Assembly: GCA_004794785.1 (NCBI GenBank)
Contig: SJOL01005788.1
Location: 236,163-300,162, forward strand
Source of the DNA: Opisthorchis felineus
Lineage: Eukaryota; Platyhelminthes; Trematoda; Opisthorchiida; Opisthorchiidae
Length of the DNA stretch: 64,000 nucleotides
Direction: 5' to 3'
In this document: positions 23,536 to 34,188 of the stretch, in pieces
Numbering within the stretch: position 1 is the first letter of the stretch
Layout of the letters: each line of letters opens with the position of its first letter
Notes under the pieces: model-generated
Database searches by the model: none
The model's input: only the letters and a program-made list of their open reading frames with translations
Told to the model about the DNA's origin: nothing
Program-made: the position numbers and the translations under genes

Positions 23536-23922
23536 CTTCGTTATCTCGTGTTGGGTTGCATACAAAAGTAGGAACAGGCCTGTGACCAAACCGCACTCAC
23601 GCATGCCGTAGTGGCTGTCGATGTTGACTGATAGGTTCCGCAGTAAACCGACCATGGCCTTTACTAGCATCCATGATGTCACAGGATTTTGTGGTGGTTG
23701 ACAGACAAGGCCAAGATCAGGACATATGCCTGCGGTAGCCACGTGCAGAATTCGGGCCAACAAAGGCAGTCCAGCAAGTTCATGCACGACCATATGCCTG
23801 GCAGTTTCTTCTTCCTCGTGACGGCTTGTCAGGTGCCTTAAAGCGCACATACATGGCTCCAAAATGTCCTCCCTGGCTCCGATTTGGCCGACCGCTCGCA
23901 ACAAGCCTTGGATACCACCGAA
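23536..23922 (-). CDS. Beta-catenin exon 3 (armadillo repeats about 8-10)
   Basis: The exon is 129 codons, phase 0 at both ends. The acceptor is CATTTTAG (AG at 23924-23923) and the donor GTAAGC starts at 23535. It begins FGGIQGLLRAVGQIGARED and contains CALRHLTSRHEEEE, near-identical to the corresponding vertebrate segment, whose Arg and His residues contribute to ligand binding in the groove. Between LARILHVATAG and SWMLVKAMVGLLRNL there is an extra stretch of about 16 residues (ICPDLGLVCQPPQNPVT) absent from vertebrate beta-catenin. It ends YATQHEITK, after which the next 35-45 residues of the family are not found nearby. Confidence 0.93.
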
Positions 23923-23957
23923 CTAAAATGATGAGACCCAAGTCAATCAAAACTTAC
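23923..23957 (-). other. Beta-catenin intron 2, 35 bp
   Basis: The intron begins GTAAGTTTTGATTGAC and ends CATTTTAG. It is phase 0. Removing it joins VVHK to FGGIQ, matching the family alignment across this point. Confidence 0.9.
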
Positions 23958-24590
23958 CTTGTGCACGACATATTTGTTCGCGTGGTTGTTACACGTCAGG
24001 TTTGAGAGAATCCCCGCGGCACATGTGACCGTATTCGCATCTCCACAGTCCAGCAATTGGACAAGAGAATGCAGCAGAGGCTGCAGGTTATCCAATCGGG
24101 TGGCAGCATCTGACAAGTTCCGGAGAGCCCACAAGCAATTGATCACCAACCTATGGCTGGAGCTCTGAAGATGTTTAGCAAGTGCATCCATGCCGCCTGC
24201 AGCAATTATGGCTGGTTTGTTTGAGGTACATACGCTAAGCACTTTCAAGACTCGGGCAGTTGTCCACAGAAGCTTTTCATAAGAGTATGCACGAAGTATT
24301 CGCACTAATTCCAAAGGACCACCACTAGAAAGTATCTGAAGTTTGCTCTCCTGATGTCCGTAGGCTAATATTTGCAAACAGTCAGTGCAAATTGTGAGAA
24401 ATTTGATGTTGTTTTTTCGGAGCAGAGTAGTCATCTTTTGTAGGCATCCGCTTTGACGAACAACGGCTTTGGCACCATCTTGGTGGAGCAGAAGGTTGTG
24501 TAATGTGGTGATGGCGTAGAAAAGTACGGACTCCACCGGAGAATTCAAAAGATTTACCAGACACGGCACACATTGAGCAGCAAAGATGGC
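23958..24590 (-). CDS. Beta-catenin exon 2 (central armadillo repeats)
   Basis: The exon is 211 codons, phase 0 at both ends. Its acceptor is AACATTTCAG (AG at 24592-24591) and its donor is AAG then GTAAGT at 23957. It starts [15 protein letters not shown] and covers central armadillo repeats with very high similarity to animal beta-catenins: [72 protein letters not shown] and [19 protein letters not shown]. Lysines equivalent to vertebrate K312 (in ESKLQIL) and K435 (in NHANK), which bind TCF and cadherin, are present. The groove therefore looks functional. Translation is clean, with no stop or shift. Confidence 0.97.
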
Positions 24591-24623
24591 CTGAAATGTT
24601 CAGTATGAATTAAAGGTACTTAC
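24591..24623 (-). other. Beta-catenin intron 1, 33 bp
   Basis: The intron begins GTAAGTACC and ends AACATTTCAG. It is phase 0 and only 33 bases long. Removal joins TGLK to AIFAAQ, matching the family alignment. Without removal the frame meets a stop seven codons after the donor. Confidence 0.92.
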
Positions 24624-25319
24624 CTTGAGACCTGTTTGAGTTTGAGACATATTATAAAGTGTGCCAGAGAGGAAGCGAACCGTTTCGGGGTCATCTGTCC
24701 GGCCAAGTGCAGAAATGATACAGTCAATCATGTCCATCGACTTTATGAGTGCATCAATGGCTTCAGATTTGCTCAGTTGGAACACCATCATCGAAGACTG
24801 GTAAATTATAACCTGATCGTCTTCGTCTTTGATTAGTTTCACTAATTCAGGAATAGCAGTGGCAGCTTCGTCTGTATCTATTTCTGGAAGTTTATTACCC
24901 CGGAGGTCTACGTTGCTGGCAGAATGCGAGCCTCCAGGCGTGTCTCCGAGTGCCTCAATCCCCAACACACTTCCAGTACTTGGGGTGGCGGGAGAGAGTA
25001 CGGAAGAATCAGCGGGGTTAACTGACATGGGAAAGGACTGCCACTGACTGAAAGAACAGGGTTTCCGACCCAGGTAGCGGTCATCTAGTTCGCCATCGTC
25101 CAACCCTACCTTGCTGCTGATGCTAGGTGTGTTGGTCCCCAGTGCGGTCTCAATACCGGAATCCGAAAGGTAGCTGCTCTGTTGCCACATCTTTATTTGC
25201 TGGCATTTATCCATAAGATGCTCTGGGTGGGCTCCGTTTCCTGAGTTCCCAAGACCGGTCACATCCCCAGAATGACGTTCAGGGCTATCCGATGCAGCAG
25301 GATTAACGTCTGATTCCAT
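24624..25319 (-). CDS. Beta-catenin exon 1 (N-terminal degron and first armadillo repeats)
   Basis: The exon is 232 codons from ATG at 25319, phase 0 at its donor. Residues 47-70 hold the phosphodegron (QQSSYLSDSGIETALGTNTP, then SISS). Ser54, Thr58, Thr62 and Ser66 sit at four-residue spacing, aligning with vertebrate Ser33, Ser37, Thr41 and Ser45, the GSK3 and CK1 sites read by beta-TrCP. Residues about 71-145 are low-complexity Ser/Gly/Pro sequence. Armadillo repeats start at about 148 (ATAIPELVKLIKDEDDQ) and run to SGTLYNMSQTQTGLK. The helix that binds alpha-catenin just before repeat 1 in vertebrates is not recognisable (NVDLRGNKLPEIDTDEAA instead). This matches the planarian signalling paralogue beta-catenin-1 and not the adhesion paralogue. 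The ATG is the first in frame and precedes the degron by a normal distance. Confidence 0.95.
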
Positions 25320-26212
25320 TATGTATAATTAGCGAAAAAACGAAATGAACGTAACAAAAACGCAGGACAGCGATGTAAGTTCGAAACGAAGTCGCCCCAA
25401 ACAAGATGGAGCCGAGGCTGCCGGTGAGGTCAAGGATAATGCTGGTTTTCGATTTGTTGAGAACTAGCTAAACGTCCCCGGACCTCACGCACTGCCCAAG
25501 AGATGAAAAATGCAGCCTAGCGAATGTAAAGGTGGATAGTTTCGTACGGCTAGTGCGTAGGCGGAGTGCACTTGGGAAACGTCACCTAAGAGTTTAGGTT
25601 GCCGAAGTTGCGCTACTCATTAGACCAGTGCGTTTCAAGGTAAGAATTTAAATGTCGCGCTTATTCGATTACAGTTCAGTTTGATTGCATTTTCGGCGGC
25701 AGGTTCCCAATGTTAAGTGCTTGACATAATGAGGGACTGAAAGAGGCAGACGGTACACTTCACACCTGCAAAGGACCTCCGAAGCCAGATTTCGTTTAAT
25801 CTATAATCGCAAGCATGGTGCGAATGACAGCCTGTCCCAGCATGCAAGCTGGCGTCGGTTTCTCAATGCGAATTCCTCATATCCAGGGTCGGGTACTCAC
25901 TTAACCCTATATAGTGACGCGATGGCGGTAGCTGAGGAATACCGGGAAGGATCGGGCCGTTGTTGCGAGTGGAATGAGTTTGTGGCACTACGGCCTGCAC
26001 GGGTTTTAGTTGTCCCCGGGTGGACAAAAGACATTTGTCAGCAACTAGAAGCGCCTTGATAGTATGTGCCCGGAGGATGATCGAACCTTCAGCTCCCAAG
26101 CACTTTCGTTTCAGTGTCCGGGAGACCAGGCTCAGCACTGACATGTAGGAAGAAACATTTTGTCTGGTCGTTGGCTTGTTCACTGACCTGGACAGTTTGA
26201 TTGCAAACGTTT
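25320..26212. other. Upstream flank of beta-catenin
   Basis: This is expected to hold the 5' UTR and promoter of the minus-strand gene. No TATA box, spliced-leader acceptor or upstream exon could be assigned with confidence. No repeat family was recognised. Confidence 0.35.
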
Positions 26213-27420
26213 CATAATGATAATAATAGGATTATTTCCAACCTTGTAGGGAACATGCCAACTGAGGCACTATCGGGTCGTTACAACCTGAACGCGGCGG
26301 ACAACAACACAACGTGGAGGAAAGTACAACCAACGAGACATGCTTATTACGTGAAAAGTCAGCGCGGTTGTGGGAACCAAAAAAGACGAGAACGATGGGC
26401 ACGAGGTACGAATAGTTCAATGATGAAGCCGGTTGACATGAACCAAAACCGAAAACCATTGCTGGCCATGAGTGGCCTTGAGTGGTCGGGCAAACGTTGA
26501 GGGTCACGAAAAGCGAAAATGGAGATGGAGATGGAAGGATTCGAGGTGGAGATAAATGGCAAGTTTCGTCTCAGAAGTATAGTCTGTTTGAAACCAAGTA
26601 GACTCACTGGTGTCAATCTCGTAGGGAAGTCAGGTGTAAAGGATAGTTTAGATGAGGAGATAGTGCTAGTGCATAGGGCCAAACGAACACCGTAAATGAA
26701 ACTGAACTTGTGGAAGGGGCAAACCGAAATTACAGCGGAAAACCAGATAGGTTGAATCCGAACGAATGGTGCAGCGCGTTAGAACGAAATCGTCCCAGAG
26801 GTGGTTGGGGCCGGGTGAACAATTTGCTCGTACTTGCAATTACGGGCTCGAGTGGGCGACAGGTAACGGTCGAGGGTAGGAATAAAATAGTTGCGGGAGT
26901 GCCATCAGACTGGGTATGGCAGTGCCAGACCATCAATGCACTGACATACTTCAGTTTCTGGACAGCCCCGTAACGGTAGTCAAGGTTGCCGCAATCGGAC
27001 ATGGAATACGCATTTCCGTGCAGCTGGATCTGGGTTAGACAAGGAGGGTGACATAGGTAGAGCCAGGCCGATGAAGATTCACGGGCAACTTTCGCTTCAG
27101 TTGGAGGACCATGTGGGTGTAGACCGGGGACCAACCAGATTGAATGAATGACGGCTACACGGGGCGTTTGGTGCGGCTATGGACGAAGTTTGAAGCTTGG
27201 GAAGAGGGGGAATGAAGAAGGGATAGGATGAGGGCAGTGGCGGCTGGTGAGTTCCGGGGGGCATCAGATAAAACGGTGCCCAATAGAAAAATCTAAAAGG
27301 GGATGACAGCAAGCCAAATGGACCTACGAAAGGGTGGATTTTTGTTTGCTGACCAAGCAACCAAGTGCTAGCTGAGGTTGACGATACATTATGAGGAAAC
27401 GACATACCATTATTAGTGGG
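26213..27420 (-). repeat. Long (TTA)n-tailed repeat, copy 1
   Basis: The left boundary is ATAATGATAATAATAGGATT on the plus strand, which is the 3' end of a minus-strand element carrying an ATTATTATCATTAT tail. The adjoining ATTTCCAACCTTGTAGGGAA matches the terminal block of copies at 32629, 35632 and 39232. Internal homology to the other copies is clearest at 26880-26970 (AATAGTTGCGGGAGTGCCAT, ACTGGGTATGGCAGTGCCAG). Read on the minus strand it is C- and T-rich with long unsupported frames. The right (5') end is uncertain. Confidence 0.6.
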
Positions 27421-30400
27421 CTTCTGCTCGGCATGTATGCAGTACCACCAACCCGTCGGTACGCACCACTACGCTCCCTAACAACGCACCGATGATGCCA
27501 CCTCGATTGGTGATGAAACGTTTGCAATCAAACTGCTCAGCTCAGCGAACAAGCCAACGACTATCTACGCTACCTGTGCTACCAACATTTTCCTCCATAG
27601 TTTAGTGTCTGTTTAGAGTCGTTGGTATGCGGCATTTTGATGCGATGGGCCCAGAAATTTGGATTTTTACTAATAATTTTGAAGCTGTTTTATTTATTCG
27701 CGTTTTTTACCTTAATCAACTACCAGCCTAAGAGACAGGTCGCAGGCTTGTGACGGAGCACTCATTCGGGGAGTAGGCATGGCGCATGGGTGCTGCAAAA
27801 GTACCGACTAATGCTTTTGCTCGCATATCACATCCATCACTGGACCGCGTCACCAAAAGATGGCATTTAGATTATACTTTGACAGACCGTCCCTGCTACC
27901 GATTATGGGCACCGAAATAGGTCACAGATCCACTGGCGTCCGGTAGGTCTTCTGTCTTCAGAGCATCTGGTAAATATAGGCAGTTAACATTCATCTATTA
28001 ACTCATCCGCGGTTGATTTACATTTTACTAGCAAAAGCTTTTTAAGGGCCGTATGATTTAAGGTCTTACGGAAGAAAGGCAGCTCTCAGACTACGAGCAA
28101 CCGGCATTCAGTAGTCAGTAGGAACAGAGGAACGAGGGCAGTGGATGCCGTTTTAGCAACTGATTCTATGGACAATTGCGTTCGTAAACATCATTAAGTA
28201 AGTGGAACGTACAATCAAGAATATCGCGATTGGTGGGGGAAAAAGAAGGGACATTGAACCAGCAGGGCTTCCTGGAAGTGATGACAAGTAAGTACCGAAT
28301 GATATACAAGCGTACGGATACTGGCAGTCAGAGCAGGCACCGGGAAGTCAGCAAGAAAGCCCGGAGGGTATTTTCAAATCAAAAGGAAGTGGAGCTCGAC
28401 ACAAACCGAATGTGCCTGAAATTTTTAGCTGACAGTGTGACTAAGTAGCCTATGCCACGTGTTAAATCAAAACCCACGCTTGGGCCTCTTTGGAACAAAA
28501 TCTGACCAAATAGTATCAGCTAGGATGCAATGCAAAGGTAACACAAAAGTAAGGCTGTCGGGGAGCCGAACCGGCGCGGCGGATAGTGAGCTTGTGTGCC
28601 ATCCGACGGTTCCCAAGTTTGACCCACAGGTTACCGGAATCTCTAGTCGGAGCAGATACTCAAAAACAGGTGGAGTTAACAAGATACTGCGAGTGATATC
28701 AGACAGGTAAAAAATCTTGACATTGGTAACTATAAGGCGAGCAAATCTGAGCGGGATGCAGAAGCCAGGGAACAAGCGGCTAGGGAGCAAAATGGCGCTA
28801 TAATAAACAGAAGCACGTCACTCTACTTATGATTAGTCAAACGCGTAGGAGAAATAGCTGCCGGTTGCTGTTGTTTTACAGGGGAAGCAACAGGATGCGT
28901 GGCACTGTGTCACGTTTTTGGTTGTAAGGCAAATGGCAAGAACTGACCATCAGAATCGGCTTCCTCTTCACGCGAAGTAAAGCGTCCACTACGCTCTTTA
29001 CTAGCGTATTATTGCCGGAAATTGGGAATTGGTATCTACGCCCACCCCACGTCCCGTACATAGTCTGTGCGGTTGTCGACTGCCACGATGGTGTGCGCGA
29101 CCGAATTGTAAAATGCTACTGAAAACATCGTTGTCAAAGATGTGAGTGAATCGTACAAAATTTCCTCTATGTTAGTACAAGTGCCTTGACAGCTTCCAAA
29201 ATACATGATAGATGTACTTTCGCCATGCAAAAAATTTCGACTGTCTCTACTTTGGAAACGTTTCTCCTGGATAAAACAATCAAAGTAACTTGGAAGTTCG
29301 GCTGTTGTATTAAATCGATCAGGAATTCTGGTGCATAAAAGGCACTACCTCCAAACTGCCGAGTAACGAAGTTTCAAGCGGCCAATTCTGGATTCGCTAG
29401 AAAACAGCGAATGACGTTTGGTACCAAACGTCATTGTGAGAACATGGACATGATGGAGATTTTTGATGGGCTTATAGCCGTCTTTGCAGTCAGCTAGCCA
29501 ATTCGTGCTGTCAACGCCATTTCTCAGATCCGTGGTTGCGTTATATGCGTGCGTCGCACTTAAAACCAGGGTTTATCGCGTGGCTTCATGGTAGGCCCTT
29601 TGAATACACCGCATAGATAATACCACCGCCGGTGCCAGATAACGCTGGGGTCACCAAGACACTGGACCGACAGATGGGCCAGGAAATGCGCCGGTGCTCC
29701 GCCTCCTGATCACTCATCGACGTCCGCCGATCGTCATATCCTGGGCGATACGTTTACAGATGTGCTGAGCTGAAATATTGCAATTTAAACATGCTTACGG
29801 GGTGTCCTCTTGTGGAGTCCACTTCGACTGCATAACTGTAACTAACTGGGGACACAAGTCAATCTAAGGTCTTTGGCGGCCCGAAGCGACCTGCTCCGCG
29901 GTACTGGAAGACTTGAACGGTGTGGAAATAGGCTCACGAGTGGGTTTGTCTGCGATGATGACCCTACAACCAAGAAGTCAATAACAGCCTCGCAAGAGCG
30001 GGCACCTTGGCGTTATTCGTAGGACTTGCTTGGAATTCATGACGCCAGCCTCCGTTTGTAGCATTCCATACGCTGGAGAATTGCTTCGCGCAGTTGTCGC
30101 ATCCACCACAAAGCCGTCTGCAGCAAACCGTGAGGTTGCCTTGATGCCTTCGCAGGTGAGCAAAAAAACCGGCTTCCTGAAATCCACTGTCTCTCAGCAT
30201 AGGGTGGGTTAGAGCGAGATCACTGAGAGTCTACCATATATAACCTTGATGAGTCGAAGAGCTGCGAGGACTCTCCCATTTAATAGGTAGATCCAGCATC
30301 TTCACGCAGGATGAACTTTAATGGATTTTATTCTTCTTCGGACATGAAAGTTGTACGAATGCGTTACACTCAACCAGCGGATACACTAGGGTGAAATGCT

Positions 30401-30425
30401 TATGGGAAACAACCCCAGAATGTGC
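27421..30425. other. Intergenic stretch without recognised genes
   Basis: No domain or repeat family was recognised. Frames such as 28459-28710 (+) lack recognisable homology. A perfect palindrome lies at 29410-29435. Confidence 0.35.
29410..29435. repeat. 26-bp perfect palindrome
   Basis: The arm AATGACGTTTGGT is followed immediately by its exact reverse complement, giving a 26-base perfect dyad centred on GGTACC with no loop. The symmetry stops at 29409/29436. Function is unknown; no terminal-repeat transposon was found around it. Confidence 0.9.
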
Positions 30426-31080
30426 CTAACAAGTGTTAAGTAAGTGATAATGCTGGCGCATCGAGCAAGACCGAAGAAAATGATTGACCTTAGATCCTGA
30501 CCGGAGTGGTGAGACGGAGGAGTTAATCGCTGCGGCTGTGCTGAATAACTTTAAGTGCCTGTGGCCAAACATTTTCTGGACCGTGCCGAAAGATCTCAAG
30601 CCCGGCATTTTTGTCCCCAAACCCTGGTGTCGTCCGAGTGCAGCAAAATGTTGATCAGTAGGGCTGCTGTGGCTCCGTAGGCATCCTTCAGGCAATTTGG
30701 GTAATACCTTGGAAATCCTGCGCTGCCACCTTTTGCTCGGCAATAGGCTTTTTTGTCCGTTAGTGGTCCGGAGGACAATGCACAGTTTTGTAAATTTCTT
30801 CGGTTTAACATCTGGCCAGAGGGCGTCAGGAAATCGAAGTAAACTGCGAGAGCTGAGAGCCCGCGCCAGTGGCGGCGTTCCAGGAATGGATGGCCATGAT
30901 GGAGTTCGTGGTGTGTGGTTGTTCTTTCCTAAAACCACGTTGCCTGCTTTCCAAAACAGAATGGTCGTCTGAATTGACGGGAATGTGTTCGTCAGTTATA
31001 CAATCCACTACGTTGAAAACAGCCAATAGTAAGGTTGCTAGGTAGCAGCCGCCCGGAATACCATTGCCGTCACTCTTGCA
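30426..31080 (-). mobile_element. CR1/Jockey-like LINE RT fragment
   Basis: The minus-strand frame at 31026-30826 contains SRQRGFRKEQPHTTNSIMAI, which matches the conserved RT block usually read as Q-x-GFR-x-G-x-S-x-x-TNL. Continuing in a shifted frame, AVYFDF (30845) corresponds to the block with the first catalytic Asp, and INILLHSDDTRVW (30670-30630) to the second (normally FADDTKVW). Several stops are present. It belongs to a different LINE clade from the 19455-21720 element. Confidence 0.6.
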
Positions 31081-32628
31081 AACGAAAGCCGTTGCTCCTT
31101 AGACTTTGGAGTGATCTTGTGCCGGTTATATGAACGAGTAGAAACTACTGCCGGTGTTTCGCAAGTGCCGTTGAAACTTCTTTTAGTAGCATGGGGTTAG
31201 CACCTTTACTTGTGGGAACGTTGCCGCGTAGTTCCGTTAGTTTCTTCAGATGGCTGCTTTCAGTGCACGCACCATTTTAGTGTTGCATGAGTGGTTCAAA
31301 CCAGCCGGCTCTGCAGAGCATGTGCCTGAGCCTACTTCATGTTCACACATCTTCCGACATAATTCTCATGTATTAAGGCCCCCCCGCGTAAACAATTAAA
31401 ACCTTCAACTTGTTGAGCGGATGTAACAGAAGGAGAACCTCAGAGCTGCCGACAGTCTGAAAAGCGAGTTTGATCTGAACGGTTATGATGCGCTAGTTGC
31501 ACACCTGTTAAGAGTCCATGTGGAAAACGCTAAATGAGGTTTCCGTCCTAGAAACAACTCTCACACTTGGCTTTGACGGTCGTAGACTGAATTTTCGTGT
31601 ATTCGCGGCGTGCATCTTGTGCACGCGGCCCTTGACCATCCTGTTCGCGTGAGCGATGGTACGCACAGTGATAGCCAGCTCCAGTGCGCCAACCAAATTT
31701 GGCGTGACAGTAATCAGTAGGTGAAGCATCGGTGGATTATGACCGCTTCAGCACCTAGTACCTGGTGATGAAAGCATCAGACTTTTGTGAGCCGTGTCTG
31801 GTTCAAGACGCCTGTGTTTTTGTCGGCAGTTGCACGTTTTTCCCAAGTTCCACGTATCAGAGGATCACTAAGAGATATTGTGGGCCCGAGAGAGGGCTGT
31901 TGCGCATGTTGCTTCCTCCTGCAAGATCCGTCCCGATGTGGGTGTATTTGTTAAGTAAATCTTCCATAAAAGTGGGTATCACTTACGCGGTACTAGTTGG
32001 AGCACTTCGGAAGTTACAAGAGTTAACCCGAATAGTTGTTGGCTTGAACTGCTGCCCAAGCGCAACTCTCTTTGGGAGACTCTAAACCCATCGCGCTTGG
32101 CATTCCCCTACTACGTGCTGCGGCTGACCTCACGTGAAGATTCATTGCTGGACGTCATGGCGAGGAGCTGCAGTCACCCATGTTTACAAGCTCACAACCA
32201 ATGCGGGTGATTAGGCTGAAGGCTGTGAATGCGGTCGAGGCCTTTCAGTCGATATAAGTCACCAGTATGGTCTCTCGGACCAGCAAAATAAAAACCTATC
32301 CAATCACAATTCTTGATTCAAGAAGACATCAGTAAGCGGATAGTATCTCCTAGACATCCACATGCCTATTGGGAGCACCCCAACACCCGGGGTGCTTACT
32401 GGCGATGGTAATGTGCGAATACGTGGAGTTGGCGATTGTAATGGTTCACTCAGAACTTGCCCGAGTTCCGGTGCAGCTTTAGCCCCTTGAGTTAGTAAGG
32501 GGCGGTCATTATCTTCAAAGCTGGAAAGAATAAATCTTCAGCGGTGTTTGCGACGTTGGATGGTGCTCCGTTGGGAAATGCCCCCCATCGGGGGTGATAT
32601 CGGGTTGAAGGGTGGTTGTTAATCTACT
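31081..32628. other. Intergenic stretch without recognised genes
   Basis: Nothing recognisable was found. A short hairpin with 8-base arms (AGCACCCC / GGGGTGCT, 7-base loop) lies at 32374-32396, of doubtful meaning. Confidence 0.3.
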
Positions 32629-32700
32629 ATGATAATAATAATAATGACGTTTCTTCCCAACTGGTGGGTGGCATGCCGTCAGGCAGAGCTTCAGTGTGTG
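32629..32700 (-). repeat. Long (TTA)n-tailed repeat, short 3' fragment
   Basis: TATGATAATAATAATAATGA is followed by CTTCCCAACTGGTGGGTGGC and ATGCCGTCAGGCA, the same terminal block as at 35632 and 39232. Homology is lost after about 70 bases, so this is a heavily 5'-truncated insertion, as expected of target-primed retrotransposition. Confidence 0.65.
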
Positions 32701-33919
32701 TATGCGTTTTGCGTTTTCTTAATTTTTCAGTTCAAAGGACCTGCTTGTGGTACGGTGGGTATGGCGGTGACGGTACGTGTTCACGGCCCTATCTAGGGTG
32801 GGTTTTGACTGCACGGACGTACTCGGCATGGGGCATCTGATGTTTTACACAGAGAGAGGCGGCACTTACCGGTGTGTGTTCTGTACACTTGCATTCTCAA
32901 TAAGCCCAAACCCTTCCGAGATATCACTAAGCTCCGGAGGCATAAAGTCTCTGATTTTCGGCTCCATTGGATTTCCTGTTGGTTGTGCTAACGAATCAAT
33001 AATACCGCCCCTTATGCTGGGGACGACAATCAATTGCAGAAGGTCGTGTGCCTCCCACTGACTCGACTCGGTGCTGGACGCTCAGCAATTCATGTTCATC
33101 AACTCTGATTCAAGCACACGGTGAACTTGACAACAGACACCGGAGCGCCATCGCAGTCAAGATTTGCTCGGATATTAGGTTACTATCGGACGAGACGGAA
33201 GCTCTGGTACTACCACGATGTTCGAGGTGCTACATATACAGCCACCGCGCACAGTATTTTTTGGGCAAAGCCATAATCCTGTTCCCGGGACATTGTGCAC
33301 TGCCAATCGCACAGCAATCTGCAGAGCCTGCATTTAACGCAGGTTAGCAAGACGAGTAGCAATCGTAGCTGCCTGTTCATGTCGATATTTCGTGGCGGAG
33401 TCTCCATTCGATAGCTGTTATCTGGTTAGATGAGGAGCTTAGCTTTCACGCACCCGAGTGGTTCAGGAGTTACTGAGAGGTTGAGAGGCAACTCAGGGCC
33501 TGTAATGGATTATAAGATGTCAGGAGGATGAGAAAGCCAGAGCCATTTTTCTGACCTAATTCCGGGGCCGGGTATGATGCCACAGGAGGACCCCAGTACA
33601 CTACACACAACCAAACCGCCGAAAACTATACCGCCTTTGCTACTTAAGTGTCCTTCTACAATAAGTCTGCTTAATACTGTCGTCATTAGCAGCCAGTAAG
33701 ATGTGAACTCCGGGCCAACAGTAGACTTTGATCACGTCTAAACAATTCCCAACAAAACTGTGACTGCATGGAAAGATTTTTAGCTTTTAAATAGGTACCG
33801 CCAAATGCCAAAACTTTATTTCGAAGTTTTCTCAGTTGAAACTATGGCTTCAGAGGAATTTGTGATGTGCATCTAAAGATGAGCCACGACGGCGAAACTC
33901 ACTTTGTTGCTTTAAAATA
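32701..33919. other. Intergenic stretch without recognised genes
   Basis: No gene or repeat family could be assigned. Frames at 32777-33061 and 33048-33347 (+) have no recognisable domain. Confidence 0.3.
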
Positions 33920-34110
33920 GACGTGCGATGACAAGTTCAAAGAGCGGTTTGAGCCCAAGTCAACACAGGAAAGATAACCCAGGCGCAAAAAGGAAACAAC
34001 CAAACGGGGAGCCCTGCTGTACACAGCAAAATAGAAAAAAAGTCAACACCAGCCCCCAAGCCAGCATGGCTTTCCGTGATTTGCAGACCCAGTCCACCGC
34101 ATGCAATTAG
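33920..34110 (+). repeat. ORF1-like repeat, copy A
   Basis: From ACGTGCGATGACAA the plus strand encodes a short basic peptide (MTSSKSGLSPSQHRKDN, later KRKQPNGEPCC). The same start context and similar sequence recur at 43955-44115 (ACGTGCGATGACAA, MTKPKGGFHSNQNKKDG). The paired, basic N-terminus suggests the start of a LINE ORF1. This is inference; no RNA-binding domain is visible. Confidence 0.45.
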
Positions 34111-34188
34111 TGAGATCAAGGAGAATGGCACAATTGCCCGTGCCGCAAATGTGTCTCAATTCGGAGCATTGGCCTAGGGGATGAGCAG

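Noticed and set aside
29964..30200. Cys-rich minus-strand frame (GFFAHLRRHQ, CCRRLCGGCDNC) suggestive of a zinc-binding domain
   Set aside because: Cys and His spacing fits neither a nuclear-receptor nor a C2H2 finger, and two frames of similar length overlap, so it is most likely chance.
30426..30938. 170-codon minus-strand frame
   Set aside because: It overlaps, in a different phase, the RT fragment whose motifs read in the neighbouring frames; it is a shadow of the LINE.
32374..32396. Hairpin with 8-base GC-rich arms
   Set aside because: Stems of this size are expected by chance in 64 kb and nothing nearby suggests a regulatory RNA.
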